The notes under the pieces: model-generated
Told to the model about the DNA's origin: nothing
What the model saw: the letters and a program-made list of their open reading frames with translations, nothing else
Databases searched by the model: none
Shown here: one piece after another, positions 1 to 11,446 of the stretch
Numbering within the stretch: position 1 is the first letter of the stretch
Layout of the letters: every line of letters starts with the position of its first letter
Assembly: GCA_023101885.1 (NCBI GenBank)
Contig: JALPQD010000017.1
Coordinates: 420,220-484,219 of the forward strand
From: Typhlomys cinereus
Taxonomy: Eukaryota > Chordata > Mammalia > Rodentia > Platacanthomyidae
DNA: 64,000 nucleotides
Direction: 5' to 3'
Translations under genes and position numbers: made by a program

Positions 1-599
1 CTCATCAATGAATATGGATCAAGATAAAAAAGAAGGAATTTCAGGAGATGGCCCACATGTAAGGAGACAGAAAACTGTGATCCCTTCAGGGTAAATGACC
101 CTTTTAAAAAATTGCTAGGAACTGATGGGAAACAGATGGTTAGAGATGAGCAAGGGATGTTCAATGCCTTCTTGAGCATTTGGAATAATGCTATCATTTT
201 AGATGATGTTCTGTGGACAGTGAGTAGAAGCATTCCAGAATCTCAGCAGCAAATGACATTGACAGTTATTTTAATAATAATAGATAATGATTGTCTATTA
301 GAGTAGAATTGCATACTACATCCAAGGACTTTTTTTGTTGAAGTGACTCACAAGGTATTACAATACTATTGTGTCTTATTCGAAGTGTAAGCAGGCTAAA
401 ATAACAAGAAAACACACAATGATCTAAAATGATTTAAAAGCTGCTAAATAGTTAACAGAATTTGCTTTCTTACAATTGTTTCACGTTCATTTTGGTGCCC
501 ATATAATGAAATAGATTTTATGGTGACATTTTTATACCATAGTGCTTTGTCTACAGGAAAAAAACTTTCAGTGAGGTGTCCTTTACATATCATATAATC
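1..599. other. unassigned AT-rich sequence
   Basis: No gene, repeat family or RNA is recognised here. Reading frames are short and AT-rich with no recognisable protein features. It may be unique sequence or a decayed L1 flank. Confidence 0.5.
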
Positions 600-1085
600 C
601 ATCCATTTCAAGTATGTAATGCAATGATTCTTTGTTTACTTGACCAAGCTGTATAATCATCACCATGTTTCAACTTCAAAATGTTTTCTCTACCCCAGTA
701 GAATCCCTTGTGCCCAATTTGCTGATCATCTTTCTCCCTACTGTCTCTCCCAGACAATCATAAAGTAATTTCTATGTATGTAATTTTCTTTTCTGGACAT
801 TTGATATAAATACAATAATACTGTGTATGCTCTGTTGTGTTGGTTTCTTTCACTTAGCATATGCTTTTGAAGTTTGCCTTTTTCACAATATTTATTAATC
901 ATTTGTTTCTGACACTGCTGATCAGTATTCCACTGGGTAGACATACCATACATTTTGTCCATCTATTCAGACTCTCAAGCTGTTTCCAACTGGATTGTTG
1001 TGAGAAATGCTGCAAAGATTATGAGTTGTAAATAAGTCTGGATGGTTGTGCCCTTCACTTCATCTGGGAGGGTTCCTAAGGGTTC
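600..1085 (-). mobile_element. L1M-type LINE 3' UTR fragment, antisense
   Basis: Plus-strand text follows the reverse complement of old mammalian L1M 3' ends. It has a 'CTTTCACTTAGCATA' segment, then a 'GTATTCCACTGGGTAGA' and 'CATTTTGTCCATCTATTC' series, then 'CTGTTTCCAACTGG' and 'AATGCTGCAAAGAT'. The order and spacing match the L1M 3' UTR read backwards, so the element lies on the minus strand. It is 5'-truncated and heavily diverged, as expected of a mammal-wide copy. The exact subfamily cannot be set by eye. Confidence 0.75.
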
Positions 1086-1183
1086 TTCCCCTGACTGATA
1101 GGAGACAGTGACTTGCACTTGTGGATAAAGCAAAGACTTCAAATTGAGGCAGACCTCAATCTCAGTCCCCTCTCTTGCACTCT

Positions 1184-1184
<1 letters not shown>

Positions 1185-1231
<47 letters not shown>

Positions 1232-1246
1232 TCTCTTTCTCTCTCT
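1185..1246. repeat. (CT)n microsatellite
   Basis: About 60 bases of CT dinucleotide repeat with a few GT and TT interruptions. Confidence 0.95.
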
Positions 1247-1840
1247 AGGAATTTATTTTCATTTGTAACATTGGATTTTCAACTGTCACATTGGATTATC
1301 CTGAGATGCAGATGTTGAAGATGGTGAAATAAAAGTAATAGCCTTAGCTTTGACTGAGTCATTGAGACATTGCTCAGTGTTTGGTAATCGTGACTATTGA
1401 AACATTACAATATTGTAGGAGGGATTCTAGATAATCATTCTTCAAATAATTATGAAGCACAGAGTAATCATGCCATGCTTCAATATAGGCTTGATCATTT
1501 TCTATGGACACGAGCAGCAATTTATTTTGATGAGACTACAGTTTTTTCTAATCTGTAATCTACATTTTAAGCTTGTTTGCAGGTTTGGGTGGGATCTTAT
1601 GAGCAAAGTAAATGAGCAAAAGAACTGGAAATGCACCTCAGTGGTGACCTTACTCAGCATGTACCAGTCCCTGAGTTAAGCCCAAATACCACCAAAAAAA
1701 ATCATTTAATAAACATAGATCTGGTCTATGTAAACTCTTAGAAGACGGCAAACTAGGAAAGGTCTCTTAAATGTGAACATTTATGTGAGTTTTTCTCTCT
1801 GAGGTGAGGAAAATTGATTTTGGGGATAATAAACATTCTA
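1247..1840. other. unassigned sequence
   Basis: No recognised repeat or gene. The reading frames present are short and show no domain. Confidence 0.45.
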
Positions 1841-1845
1841 ACTGA

Positions 1846-1960
1846 AATGACAGAAGTATTTACTGAGCACTCCCTGTATGCCGGGCACTGAGATGAGGAT
1901 CTTAATGTACAACTGTGGAACTGTCCTAACTTCCCCAAAGTAGCAGAGCAGGGTCTTATT
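1846..1960 (-). mobile_element. MIR SINE fragment
   Basis: The plus strand reads 'TATTTACTGAGCACT', then 'GTATGCCGGGCACTGAG', the reverse complement of the MIR 3' region. Trailing bases fit the rest of an antisense MIR more weakly. It is an ancient, diverged, non-coding copy. Confidence 0.6.
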
Positions 1961-2238
1961 AGACTGCTTTCCATGGCTGAGGAAGCTGTTCCCTAGGAGG
2001 AGGAGACAAAGGGAAGACCAGAGTCAGCCATCTGTCTATGCGGTCCAACCCCCTACCTCTGTTGCTTTGTGTTCTGCCAGAGGGATGAACCCCACCCACC
2101 CCATCCCTGGTCCACCGGGTTCTGAAAGGTGAGATGTGAAACGGGATTTGGAAAACTTACGTCTCACTCGCCCCTCTTTTGCTCACCTTCGTATCCACTC
2201 GGTCGAGCGGGGAAGGAAATCCAAGGTTAATTTTCTTT

Positions 2239-2254
2239 CAGCCTTGGCTATCTT
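2239..2254. repeat. SINE target-site duplication, left copy
   Basis: CAGCCTTGGCTATCTT is repeated exactly at 2525-2540 on the other side of the SINE. A perfect 16-bp duplication indicates L1-machinery target-primed insertion and little subsequent decay. Confidence 0.95.
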
Positions 2255-2524
2255 ATTATTATTATTATTATTTATTCAATTGTGCGTGTGTGTATGTATA
2301 TGCGCGCATGTGTGTATGTGTGTGTGTAGAACCACGGACGAATTCGCGAACCACCATGGACGCCTCCACCTCCTTCTGCCCCGGGATTCACAGGCTCCGC
2401 CCTACCAGGACCAGAAACGCAGGCCACCCCCGCTTCTGCCTGGCGTCTATACGTGGGGGTCTAGGATCCGAACTCAGGACCTTCCCAAGGCAGAGGCTTA
2501 ACCCCTGAGCCACCTCTCCAGCCC
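2255..2524 (-). mobile_element. CpG-rich tRNA-derived SINE, young subfamily, copy 1
   Basis: On the minus strand the element starts GGGGCTGGAGAGG. It has a Pol III A box, TGGCTCAGGGG (plus positions 2502-2512), and a B box, GTTCGGATCC (2464-2473). A CpG-rich body follows, with GGCGTCCATGGTGGTTCGCG, then a (CA/TG)n stretch and an AAT-type tail seen as (TTA)n at 2253-2274. The flanking 16-bp duplication is exact. Two close relatives lie at 30063 and 40814. The head resembles rodent B2-type SINEs, but I do not recognise the body. Two frames are open through it by chance; there is no coding evidence. Confidence 0.9.
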
Positions 2525-2540
2525 CAGCCTTGGCTATCTT
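2525..2540. repeat. SINE target-site duplication, right copy
   Basis: Exact copy of the 16 bases at 2239-2254. Confidence 0.95.
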
Positions 2541-3307
2541 TGAATTAGCTGAGAAGTCTCACTTGTGTTTAAGCAATCCGAGAAATTGAGAGATTGTGAG
2601 GAAAGTCTTTTATCCACTGGCTTCCAATCCGTGGTGACCACTGGTGAGACAGGTCTCTAGTGAGACCCACATCTATTCAGAACTAGCTGATTCCTTGCTC
2701 GGGACATCCACGGCCTCTCTCTAGAGATGCCACATTGTGTCTGCACTGTCCCCTGGTCAATGATCCTGACGCTCTTCCCGCACAGAGATCCCCGCAAGTT
2801 CTTAGTGTCCCGAGGGTCATGAATGTCTACAGGCAGACCAGCCCTGCCTCTCCCTTGTCTTTTCGTGCATAGCCTTAAAGAGTCAAAGCTTCGTCAACCT
2901 AAACTGCGTCTACAGTCACCTGAGGGACAGGACACTAAAGAAAGCCACCCAGATGGGAAACCTTATAGGCCCTCTTCACAAAGGTTGGAACAGAGATTCC
3001 CAATAGTGCACGGTAAACCTGTAAGACACATTTAATTAGGAAAGTGGTTATTCTGCCACATTGAATTTCTAATGAATCACTCTGCTGCGTGAGTGTCAGA
3101 TATTTGGAAAAGTAGATTAGAGAGAGAGCTGACGAGGTTGATGCTGCCCAGGCTCCAAAGGGCCTGCATTTCACTAAACCTTTGATTCCTCCAATACAAA
3201 GCGATGCCATTGTAACAGGAAGTGTCGTGTTTGAAGCCTGGCTAGTCCTCAAAGTTACCAACATTCACAGTAGCTGCTGGCACAAGTAGAAGTCAAAGTA
3301 AAGCAAC

Positions 3308-3346
<39 letters not shown>

Positions 3347-4238
3347 TATTTTCCCATTTTCCTTTCCCTGGGAGTATTTCTTTGTTTTTCCGATTATACT
3401 TAGCTACACAATTAAAAAGTGTCAGAATAAGTGCCAAAGTTGCTAATTATATAATTGCAAGAGTATAAGGAGCCACGTGAAGAAGAATGAGGAAACTCCT
3501 CTTGTTCCAATTAGGAAAGAACAAAAGGCTCTGCACCCTGCTCTGCTGTTTCTACCCTGCATCCCTCTGGTATCAGCAACAATTAGCATCTTCAGCAAAG
3601 GGGTATAAGCTCATCTGGCTGCCCAAGGCTGACAGTTGGCCTCACCCAATGGCCTATATGGGTACAAAGGAAACATATCCTGGGAAAGAGCACCAGGGAA
3701 CCTTCTTCTGTCTCATAACCTGAGTGGCTCTTTAAATTGTATATGGGATTGGGGCAACCTAGACAGAAATCAGCTCAGCCTCACTTTCATCTCTAATAGG
3801 TCTCTTTATCTGAAAGAGTTTTAAAATGGGTGCTCTAACAGCATTTTAGGACATATGGAGCTAAACAGGTAGTATCTTTCCCCAAAAGGTTATCTTCCTT
3901 TAGCACAGAAAGGTTGGTTAACATTGGAGGAGACACATTTAATAGATTTATTAAGCCCCCATTAAAGGTCAGGAAAAAGTTCTGTCTTTCCATGGTTCTT
4001 CCTTGTATTTCTTTCCTTCTTTTTTCTTCTATCTTGAAATGCCCCCTTTTAAAGAAAAATGTTTTAACTGAAATATTACACAGAGAAGACTATATGGAAT
4101 GAATGAGTTAGGTTTAAAAGCTAAAAATGGCCAGTTACAATGTGTGGTGTACTTGAATTGCTGTAGACTGTAAGTATTCATATTACAGAAAAACAAGTAT
4201 CTAGGAAACCCACCACTTAAGGAACTGAACCTTTAGAA
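2541..4238. other. mostly unassigned sequence with a (GA)n tract
   Basis: No gene or repeat family is identified apart from a (GA)n microsatellite at 3308-3346. The stretch at 3030-3120, with 'TTTAATTAGGAAAG' and 'TTCTAATGAATCAC', is AT-rich with homeodomain-like cores and could be conserved non-coding DNA; this is weakly supported. The short frames around 3487-3824 and 3914-4102 show no domain. Confidence 0.4.
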
Positions 4239-4475
4239 GTGCCTTTCTATTGCTCCTGTTTTCTTAGAAGTAACCATTATCTCAAAGTGCTTGCTTTGAA
4301 TTTCTCCATTTTTCTCTATCGGCTTACCACGTACGTATCTTTCCCTGGTCAATTGTTTAGGAATTGGATTATATTCTTCAGACCTCAAAAATTCATCTTA
4401 CATGGTTTGCAGTATTGTCTAACCTTAAGTCCATTCACCGTAATGTCCATGTGTTCATTACACATACTGAATACT
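4239..4475 (-). mobile_element. L1M-type 3' UTR fragment, antisense
   Basis: 'TAGAAGTAACCATTATCTC', then 'GGCTTACCACGTACGTATC', then 'CAATTGTTTAGGAATTGGA' track the reverse complement of an L1MC/L1ME-like 3' UTR. It stops at an inserted LTR (4476). It may belong to the same element as the antisense ORF2 piece at 6680-8440, split by later insertions; that link is inference from orientation and order. Confidence 0.6.
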
Positions 4476-4902
4476 TGTCATAGTTGGGCACAGGTGTCAA
4501 CTTGACAGTTAAGGATTTGAACTCTGGGCACATTTGCAGACAATTAGTGGTTGAGTTAAGTCCAGAGAAAACCTGCAGGAGATTGTCTAGCTGATGGGGA
4601 AGGCCCAGCCCATGGTGGGTGGAACTAGGCCTCGGAATAGAATACAGACAGCTGGTTGAGGAAGTTGGCATCCTTGTGTATACTTGGCCAGACATTCTGG
4701 TCTGACAAGTAAGGATTGTCCCTCTCTCAGCCATCATGAAGAAATCGTGTGGCCAGTTCCCTCAGCCCTGGTGTTAGTGTAAGCTTTTCTGTCAAGCTGA
4801 ACTGAGAACTGTAATCAGACGATGGTATGAGAAAATAAACCCCTTGTTCCCTTAAGCCATTTGATGGTGGTTTATCAGCAATCATGCAGGCTGACTGTTA
4901 CA
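4476..4902 (+). mobile_element. ERVL-type LTR, family A copy 1
   Basis: A 427-bp unit starts TGTCATAGTTGGGCAC and ends CTGACTGTTACA, with a near-perfect 5-bp target duplication (ATACT/ATATT). It carries 'GTCAACTTGACAG' near the start, 'AGATTGTCTAGCTGATGG', and an AATAAA-containing 'AAATAAACCCCTTGTTCC' near the 3' end. Copies lie at 11447, 39036 (minus) and 49851. No retroviral gene sequence is attached, so it is a solo LTR. TG...CA ends and a 5-bp duplication fit the ERVL/MaLR class. Confidence 0.8.
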
Positions 4903-5084
4903 ATATTACATACAACAGATGGTACATAGTTCCTGAACACACTATTCCAGTAAGTATGACATGACAATTGTCCACTTGTCAATGAGCTTTGGTGATTTTC
5001 TCTTATGTCTTCTGTGCTTGTTTTAGTTCCTTTTCAAACATCTGCCTATGTGCTATCATGTGCATATCTCCTAAATTATACTTG
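4903..5084. other. unassigned sequence between LTR and SINE
   Basis: Possibly the continuation of the interrupted L1M fragment, but no diagnostic match can be seen. Confidence 0.35.
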
Positions 5085-5095
5085 AAAGTTTTAGG

Positions 5096-5401
5096 GTAGG
5101 GTTGGCTAGATGGCTCAAGGATTGAGACTCTGCCTCCCAAAGAGAAAGTCCCAAGTTTGGATCCTAGGTCCCACATAAAAACACCAGGCAGAAACATTAG
5201 CTGCCTGCACTTCTGGCCCTGGTGGGTACAGGCTGGGAAATCCCAGAGCTAAGCAAATAGGAGGGAGAAGCAATCCAGGATGATTTCCATTGTCACCCTT
5301 GGTCCTCCACAGGGACACACAGTGCCCTCTAACACATATACACACACACACACTCACACACACACACACACACTATATATACATATATAAAGTTTTTTTT
5401 T
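5096..5401 (+). mobile_element. tRNA-derived SINE, older subfamily, copy 1
   Basis: The head reads 'GGCTAGATGGCTCAAGG' with a B-box-like 'GTTTGGATCC'. The body contains 'CTTCTGGCCCTGGTGGG', 'CAATCCAGGATGATT' and 'CACCCTTGGTCCTCCAC', then a (CA)n/(TA)n tail. The duplication AAAGTTTTAGG (5085-5095) and AAAGTTTCAGG (5402-5412) matches at 10 of 11 bases. The same body type occurs at 38826, 44003 and 45341. It is related to the CpG-rich subfamily through the head and the 'CTTCTGG.CCTGG' segment. Confidence 0.85.
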
Positions 5402-5441
5402 AAAGTTTCAGGCAGCTTTAAGCACTAAAGTCCTTAAACTT

Positions 5442-5794
5442 TGCATGTTGTCAACTCGTCAGCATCTAGAATCATCTAGGAGACGAACCTTCAGGCACAC
5501 CTATGAAGGATTATTTTCCTCTGGACATTCTTGTGAGAGGTCATCTTGATCAGATGAGCTGAAGTGGGAAGACCCACCCACTGTGGATGGCGCCCTTGCG
5601 TGGGCCGAGACCCTGCGTGACATAAGGAGGATATCATTCCTGATCTTGAGGAGATGTGACAAGGTGCTTCAGGTTCCTGCTTCCCTGATCTCCTCACCAT
5701 GACAGACTGAACTCTTGAACTCAGAGTCAGAGCTAACCTTTTATCACTGAAATTCTCGATGTATTTTATCACGGCGAAAGAAGTAACTAAGACA
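5442..5794 (+). mobile_element. MaLR/ERVL-like LTR, family C copy
   Basis: The sequence runs from 'GTCAACTCGTCAGC' and 'CTAGAATCATCTAGGAG' through 'GAAGACCCACCCACTGTGG' to 'AGTAACTAAGACA', the usual 3' end of rodent MaLR/ERVL LTRs. The same family lies in reverse at 45852-46221. The 5' boundary is uncertain and no clear target duplication is seen. Reverse frames of up to 125 codons across it are chance. Confidence 0.65.
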
Positions 5795-5947
5795 GTGACC
5801 TTCTTACGTCTTGATGAATTGTTGTGGACGACAAATAGCTTCGGCTTATGTGGCTCACACCCACACATTACTATGGCACTAAAACTTTGAACTCAGAAAT
5901 ATGTACATGTTTATTAGCGTATGTAAAATAGCAACAGCAATCTTAGT

Positions 5948-6297
5948 ATATTTGCTATGCATTGAATGTTTACGCCCAACCTTCTAATTCATAGGTTGAA
6001 TCAGTAACCCCTGAAGTGATACAAAGTGGTCTTTGGAAGGTAATTAGATCTTAAAGAGTGGAATCCTTATGAATAGGATTGGTGCATTACAAGAAAGGTT
6101 GGAGAATAGGTGATGTCTTTCCCTCAGCATGTTAAGATATACCAAGAGGGTGTCCACTGGCAAATCAGGGGCAGGCATGCCAGCCCCTAGAACTCAGACT
6201 TATTGGCCTCCAGAATAATTAGAAAATTTATTCTGCCTAAGTCACCCACTCGATAGTATTTTTGTTATAGTAGCCTGAATTGGCTAAGGTGTATATT
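5948..6297 (+). mobile_element. MLT1 (MaLR) solo LTR with target duplication
   Basis: The LTR spans 5953-6292. It starts TGCTATGCATTGAATGTTT, contains 'GGAAGGTAATTAGATC' and 'TGGCCTCCAGAATAATTAG', and ends near 'GCCTGAATTGGCTAAGG'; these are in order with the MLT1 consensus. ATATT flanks it at 5948-5952 and 6293-6297. It is an ancient eutherian element, about 340 bp, without internal sequence. Confidence 0.8.
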
Positions 6298-6679
6298 AAA
6301 ATCAGTAGCAATATTATTGAAAAATATTAAAAGAAGAAAATAAATTTCTGAGAATGACATCATTTTAGATTCTCTAAACTTTCCAAATATAAGGCTTAAA
6401 ATAACAAGTCAACTCTCATATCAACCCTGTGTTTAACTTATTGGATTTGTTGTTTGTGTTTGAAGCATTTGAAAATCATTTGTTTTTTAAATGTATAATT
6501 GGAAATAGAAAGAGCTCTCAGCCCCCCAAAAGAGCCACAGACCGCACTTGAAAAGCCATTGGTTGCCTAGAAAGTGAGAAGTGCATTATCCAGCTGTTTC
6601 GCATTCAGTATCATCACATTTTTAAGTCACTTAAAATATGCTACATGAGAAATGATAATAGATAATAGCTTTAATTTTC
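6298..6679. other. unassigned AT-rich sequence
   Basis: No feature recognised. It may be decayed L1 flank. Confidence 0.35.
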
Positions 6680-7936
6680 ATTTTATTTGATGAATAATGA
6701 TGTTGAACATTGAATATCTTAAGGGAAAGACATGTTTCCTCATTAAAAATGGCAGTCAATTCTTTTGACCATTTCATAATTGAATTCCATATTTTTATTG
6801 ATATGCTCTTCATATATTACATTTTATATATTACACTATTAATACATGTACATACATATATATATATCCTTTTTAATGTATGGACTGCCTTCTTAGTTTC
6901 TTACTGAAAATAAAACTTGGATGAACAGTTATAAATATCACCAATATCAATGAGTTTTGTCAATCTATAACTTTGTCTTTTACAATCCTAATATAAGAAG
7001 CCTGCACTATTCTAAAACCATAAATATGTTCATCTGCCTTTATTTTTCTAATTCATTTGTTTTGTTTTGCTTAACTGACCTTCAGTTCACTGTGAACTGT
7101 GTGCATCTTGAAGTGGAATTTTTTCATATCTACAACCATGACTTTCAGCTTAATTAATCGAGTTGCCCTTGTTTGTACCACTGGGTTTCATATGTCAAAT
7201 TACATACACACGCAGCTCTGTCTGGACCCTCCGTTGACTCCATTGCTTGCTGGCCTGCTTTCCTCCGCTATCTATTGCGTTAGGACTATGGACTCTTGTT
7301 ATATGATAGCAGCATTTCTGTCCACATCACAGACTGCTTTTCTTCCTCTTGCATTGAAACTTCAGAACTATTACAAATACCCCTTAAATGTAGAATAAGA
7401 AACCCTGGGAAATTTGATTTATAATGCATTCTATCTTCCCCTCAAAATGAGAAGATTTAATATCTTAGTGAAATGAATCTTCCTTCCTCTCTTTGAAAAC
7501 ACAAGCCCACTAAAAGTTTTTGATCTTCATTACTATCTTTGAATGATTATTAAAAACTTGTTCCATGAAGTTCCTGCACACTTTCTGTTAGATTTATACC
7601 TAAATCTGTTATCTTTTATGCTATTATATAAATAACAGCATTTTAAGTTCAAGTTTTTCACATTTCTGGTATAGAGCAATGTAGCCAACTCTTGTATTTC
7701 TAATTTTAGGATACTTTTATTAATTCTGCTAAGTTTTCAGTTGCATGGGATATCATCTATAAACTTTTGCAGACAATTATGCCTTTAATATATTAACACT
7801 TTATATCTTCTTTACAAATCTGTTTGTTTTTATTTGTGTATAATGTACTCACTTTTGTTTTTCTGCACCAATGAGAACCTCAACTACAATAATGAAGTGA
7901 TTATTGATGGTTGGCATCTCAGACTTCTGTTTATAA
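6680..7936 (-). mobile_element. L1M ORF2 fragment, antisense, left part
   Basis: The plus strand follows the reverse complement of mammalian L1 ORF2. Markers are 'TTCTTTTGACCATTTCATAAT' with 'CTCTTCATATATTA', the 'GACTCCATTGCTTGCTGG' region, 'GTTAGATTTATACCTAAAT' with 'CTATTATATAAATAACAGC', and 'AGACAATTATGCC'. The stretch corresponds to the part from the reverse-transcriptase C-terminal side toward the RT core. It has many stops and indels on the sense strand, so it is a dead copy. Confidence 0.75.
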
Positions 7937-8082
7937 TTTTTTTTGGCAAAGTCTTACTGACTTGCTCAAACTAGACTCAAATTCACTGTGTAGTCCAGAC
8001 TGACCTTCAGGCCACAATCCTACTTCTGACGCCTGAACGCTAGGATTATAGGCACTTTAATTACTGTGTCCCATGATAGGCT
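7937..8082 (-). mobile_element. B1 SINE nested in the L1 fragment
   Basis: A poly-T (7937-7944) is followed by 'CACTGTGTAGTCCAGACTG', 'CTGACGCCTGAACGCTAGG' and 'ATTATAGGCAC', the antisense B1 (7SL-derived) pattern. It interrupts the L1 ORF2 text, which resumes at 'CTCCTGATTTTTAATG'. B1 is rodent-specific and is one of the strongest taxonomic clues in the window. Confidence 0.8.
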
Positions 8083-8440
8083 CCTGATTTTTAATGAAAA
8101 TGTTTTTAGGAATATTTACCTTTAGATAGCATGATTACAATGGAAGATTTTGCAGATATATTTCATTTTCACATTATCTTAACATCATAAAATGTTAATT
8201 CAAACCATCATAAGTTGGAAACCGTGTATTTTGGGTTATATTAAAAAGAATAAAGATTAATAGAGCTCCATACTCTCCAAACACAGCAAAAAATCTAAAA
8301 TTGCATAAAAATGTTTTTAAATAATGTTTTGAATTATTTCTATGTACTAAACTTTTTTATTAGTTCTCCAAATTTTGTTAGGTAGAACTTTACCAGGGAG
8401 AAAGCCTTGAATTCCAGATCCCTGTGGTTCTTCTCTATAG
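8083..8440 (-). mobile_element. L1M ORF2 fragment, antisense, right part
   Basis: L1 text resumes after the B1 with 'GATTTTTAATGAAAATG' and 'ATAGCATGATTACAATGG'. It reappears at 8370-8430 with 'AGGTAGAACTTTACCAGGG', matching antisense ORF2 further into the RT domain. The middle (8190-8360) is poorly matched and may hold another insertion. Confidence 0.55.
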
Positions 8441-8942
8441 ACAATATTTGATACTTTGGTTTTGAAAGTTCCTAGTCAGATAACTGTGAAGCTAATTTCT
8501 GCATTTGAGCTTATTTGGCCTAAGACATGCCAAATAAGCACTAAGTGAGTTCTGGCTGATTTATATGTTACAAGAAAGTTTTTTTTTCTTCTACCTCGAT
8601 ATGGTTTTCTTTTAATCTTCTGTAGGACACGTTTCTTCTAACTCACCCTTCTCTCTGGGTAAAAGTTTCTCTGGTCTTGATTTTGTGGAGTAGTATCCTC
8701 TCAGAAATTAAGTTGAGTGGTCCTTAAGGTTTTCTCATATCTTTGTCTCTCAAATTTATAAAAAGTGAATTTTATATCAACAAATACCAAAATATGCTCA
8801 CAGTTATTTTGATTTTATATGCTTGTGGTTTTAGAGACCTTTCCACTCCCAATACCTGCTTTCACTTGTTTTTCTATCCTAAAGAATTTCCTGCATCCTC
8901 TTTCTTACTTCAGATAATTTTCTTAAATATAAAATACATATA
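8441..8942. other. AT-rich sequence, possibly further decayed L1
   Basis: No certain family match. The composition and the position beside the L1 fragment suggest a decayed continuation. Confidence 0.3.
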
Positions 8943-9054
8943 ATGCACTGAATCTTCCCTCTGGAACAATAAGCTAAATAAATCTCCCTTTCCTCCCCTT
9001 AAGTCGCTTGAGTAATGAGTGTTGTCTCACAATAGCAAAAAGTACCTGCTATAA
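8943..9054 (+). mobile_element. 3' end of a MaLR-type LTR
   Basis: 'CTCTGGAACAATAAGCTAA', 'ATAAATCTCCC', 'CTTAAGTCGCTTGAGT' and 'GTTGTCTCACAATAGC' follow the conserved 3' end of ORR1-like LTRs. The upstream part is absent or unrecognisable. Confidence 0.6.
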
Positions 9055-11446
9055 AAGGGTGAGGATGTCATCTCAAAAACCCCCATTTGTATGTGGCAGT
9101 GCCATTCCTTGAACTGCATTCTCTCAAGGTAAATAAGACATCTTAAAGAGATCGTGACATCGGGTTAGAATGGGTGTTTAGAGAAATACATTTACTAGAT
9201 CTGTAGAGATTTTAAATGTCTACAAAAAGATTATTGTATCTGTTGTATATCCTAGACTACCATGGAAGAAATAAAAACAGCAATGAATGGACTAAAGTTA
9301 AGATTCTCCCATGTCACACTTGGTTTTAGGGAATTCAGAGGCATTGCACTGAACTCTTGGTGTTATCCATCCTGACCACTGGTCACTCCTTGGATGTCCA
9401 GAATGTCCTTTATTTACACTTCATGCAGCCAGAACTGTAATCCAATAGCAATTTTCCCAGTAAGTGCTTCTCACACGCCACTGGGGAACCATTGCTTTAC
9501 TGCACAGCACTTAAAGAGAGTTTAAATGAAAAAGACACAAATTTCACTCTTATCTACTGTGCTTGTGAATGTGCTAAGAAAAAAATTACTTTAAATTATT
9601 GAATTTGCACTCCTGTGAGACGTCAGCATAATTGCAGAGAAACACCTTTAATTTTTTTATATATTTACTTATTAATAAAAAGGAGTTTCTATTCAGACAC
9701 CAAAGGATTGGTCCAGTGGAACAGAACAATAAGGCAATGAAATCTCTAGTTCATTAAATTGGAATGCTGGGATTGAATTACTAATTTATGTTGCTTATAA
9801 TTTCATAATATAAATTATGCTATTTTAAAATATAGGGGGGAAATTGTTCCCTTGGAGTCTGCTTTCCTCTCATTCTGACTAGGAAAGTTTTATTTGTCCC
9901 CAAGGAACTGGGAAGGAGGGAGATTCACTGAAAAATGGCCGATTCGCTGGAACACACCATGAAACATTCATAGTCCTGTCCCTGCATTCCGGGAGGTTTA
10001 ATAAGCATGGCCAACCCCTGACAAATACTCATGGTATTCTAGAGGTTTGCAAAAGACACTTTTATAAAAGGAAGAGATAGAATTTTGAAAATCTGACTTC
10101 AAAGGGGTCAATGATTTCTATTTCCCAAAGGGCCCACTTTGAGATGAAGACATATGAAGAGTTTATATGAATTAGCATGTTAAAAGGGAAGGGAAGGAAG
10201 CAAGAATGGGTAGAAAAAAGGATGGACAGAAATGTTTGTCTCAAAGAAGTCCTCGGTGAGGTGCAGCACTCTGGAACTGGGTAGGCCATCCGAGTTGAAA
10301 GAGAGAGCCTCACTTTACCTCTCCCAAAACCAGACATTGATTGACAGCTAGCCCAGAAGAATGAGCAGCTTCTGGGGTGAAGGGAATCCCTGGAACATGA
10401 GGAACTCTGAACAGCAGCCGTAATACATCTTAGAACTCTAAAAGGGGATATGGAAGGGTGGCTGTAAAATCCACCACTAACACACTTTTCAAAGAAATCA
10501 GAAAACCACTTATCCAAAATGAATGAATGGGAAAAATTCTAATTTGGAAGACTGATGTTCACAGAATATTATTTCCATTAATCTTGCAGCCATTCCTCCA
10601 TAGCCACCCCAGAGCAACAACATATTTTTACCAAATGTCATGAAGGTGAAACAGTTCAAGAGAAGAGGTCCCAGGAGCTGTACATTATACAAGCCGAGTG
10701 TGTGGCAATGGTGTGACCCTCCAAACTCTTGAAAACGCATATGTCGTTGTTGATCTGACGAGAAAACCAAGCTCATGAGAGCTAAAAATGTCCTGATGTT
10801 AAGTATAGTAAGTAGGCTGTAGAGTGGGAATGCTATCTGTCTTGCCTGAGCTCCAGTATCGTCAGGGCAGACAGACAACCATGATACAAAGAAAAGCTGA
10901 GCATTGTGAGGGAAGTGACTAATTCTAACTAGGAGAACAAAAACTTGAGGAACCTGGAAGACAGAATAGAATTCCCCAGGGTCCAAAATAAAAAGAATCC
11001 ATTGATAAAGACAGGAAAATGAAGCAGTCTTTCTCAACAAAAGACTAGAAACCATACCACATTATTTTTACAACTTATTGGGGACAGAGTCTCAATCTTT
11101 CACCTTTACCTCAAAATTCTTAAAGTAGAACACAAAGCCAAATGTTATTAACATAATCTGGGTTTTGCTTCCCTTACCAGTTCAAACCTTAATATTCTTT
11201 ACCTTAAAATCTGCACTCTAAGTCTTCTAAACTAGCTTTCTAGGCCTCTCTCTAATTCTCTCTCTTTCTCTCTCTTCAATCCTCCCCAAACTTCTTTCTC
11301 TCCATCTTTTATTGTAGATATGTCCCTCTCCTCTCTCAGTGGGCCTTAGACTATGTGTTCAGTTTTGTTGGGATATGCTTCTCCTCTTACCTCTCACCTC
11401 CCTTTCCCATTCACTTTTCAAGTCTCTATTCAGCATGGCTCCTGGG
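9055..11446. other. unassigned region with two overlapping antisense reading frames
   Basis: No repeat family is recognised. The minus strand is open at 10510-11055 (181 codons), then at 10062-10517 (151 codons), in a different frame with an 8-base overlap. Neither translation shows a domain, catalytic motif or known-family signature that I can name, and there is no plausible splice or promoter evidence. The stretch at 9600-9860, with 'TTCATTAAATTGGAATG' and 'TGAATTACTAATTTATG', has the look of conserved non-coding DNA. Confidence 0.35.
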
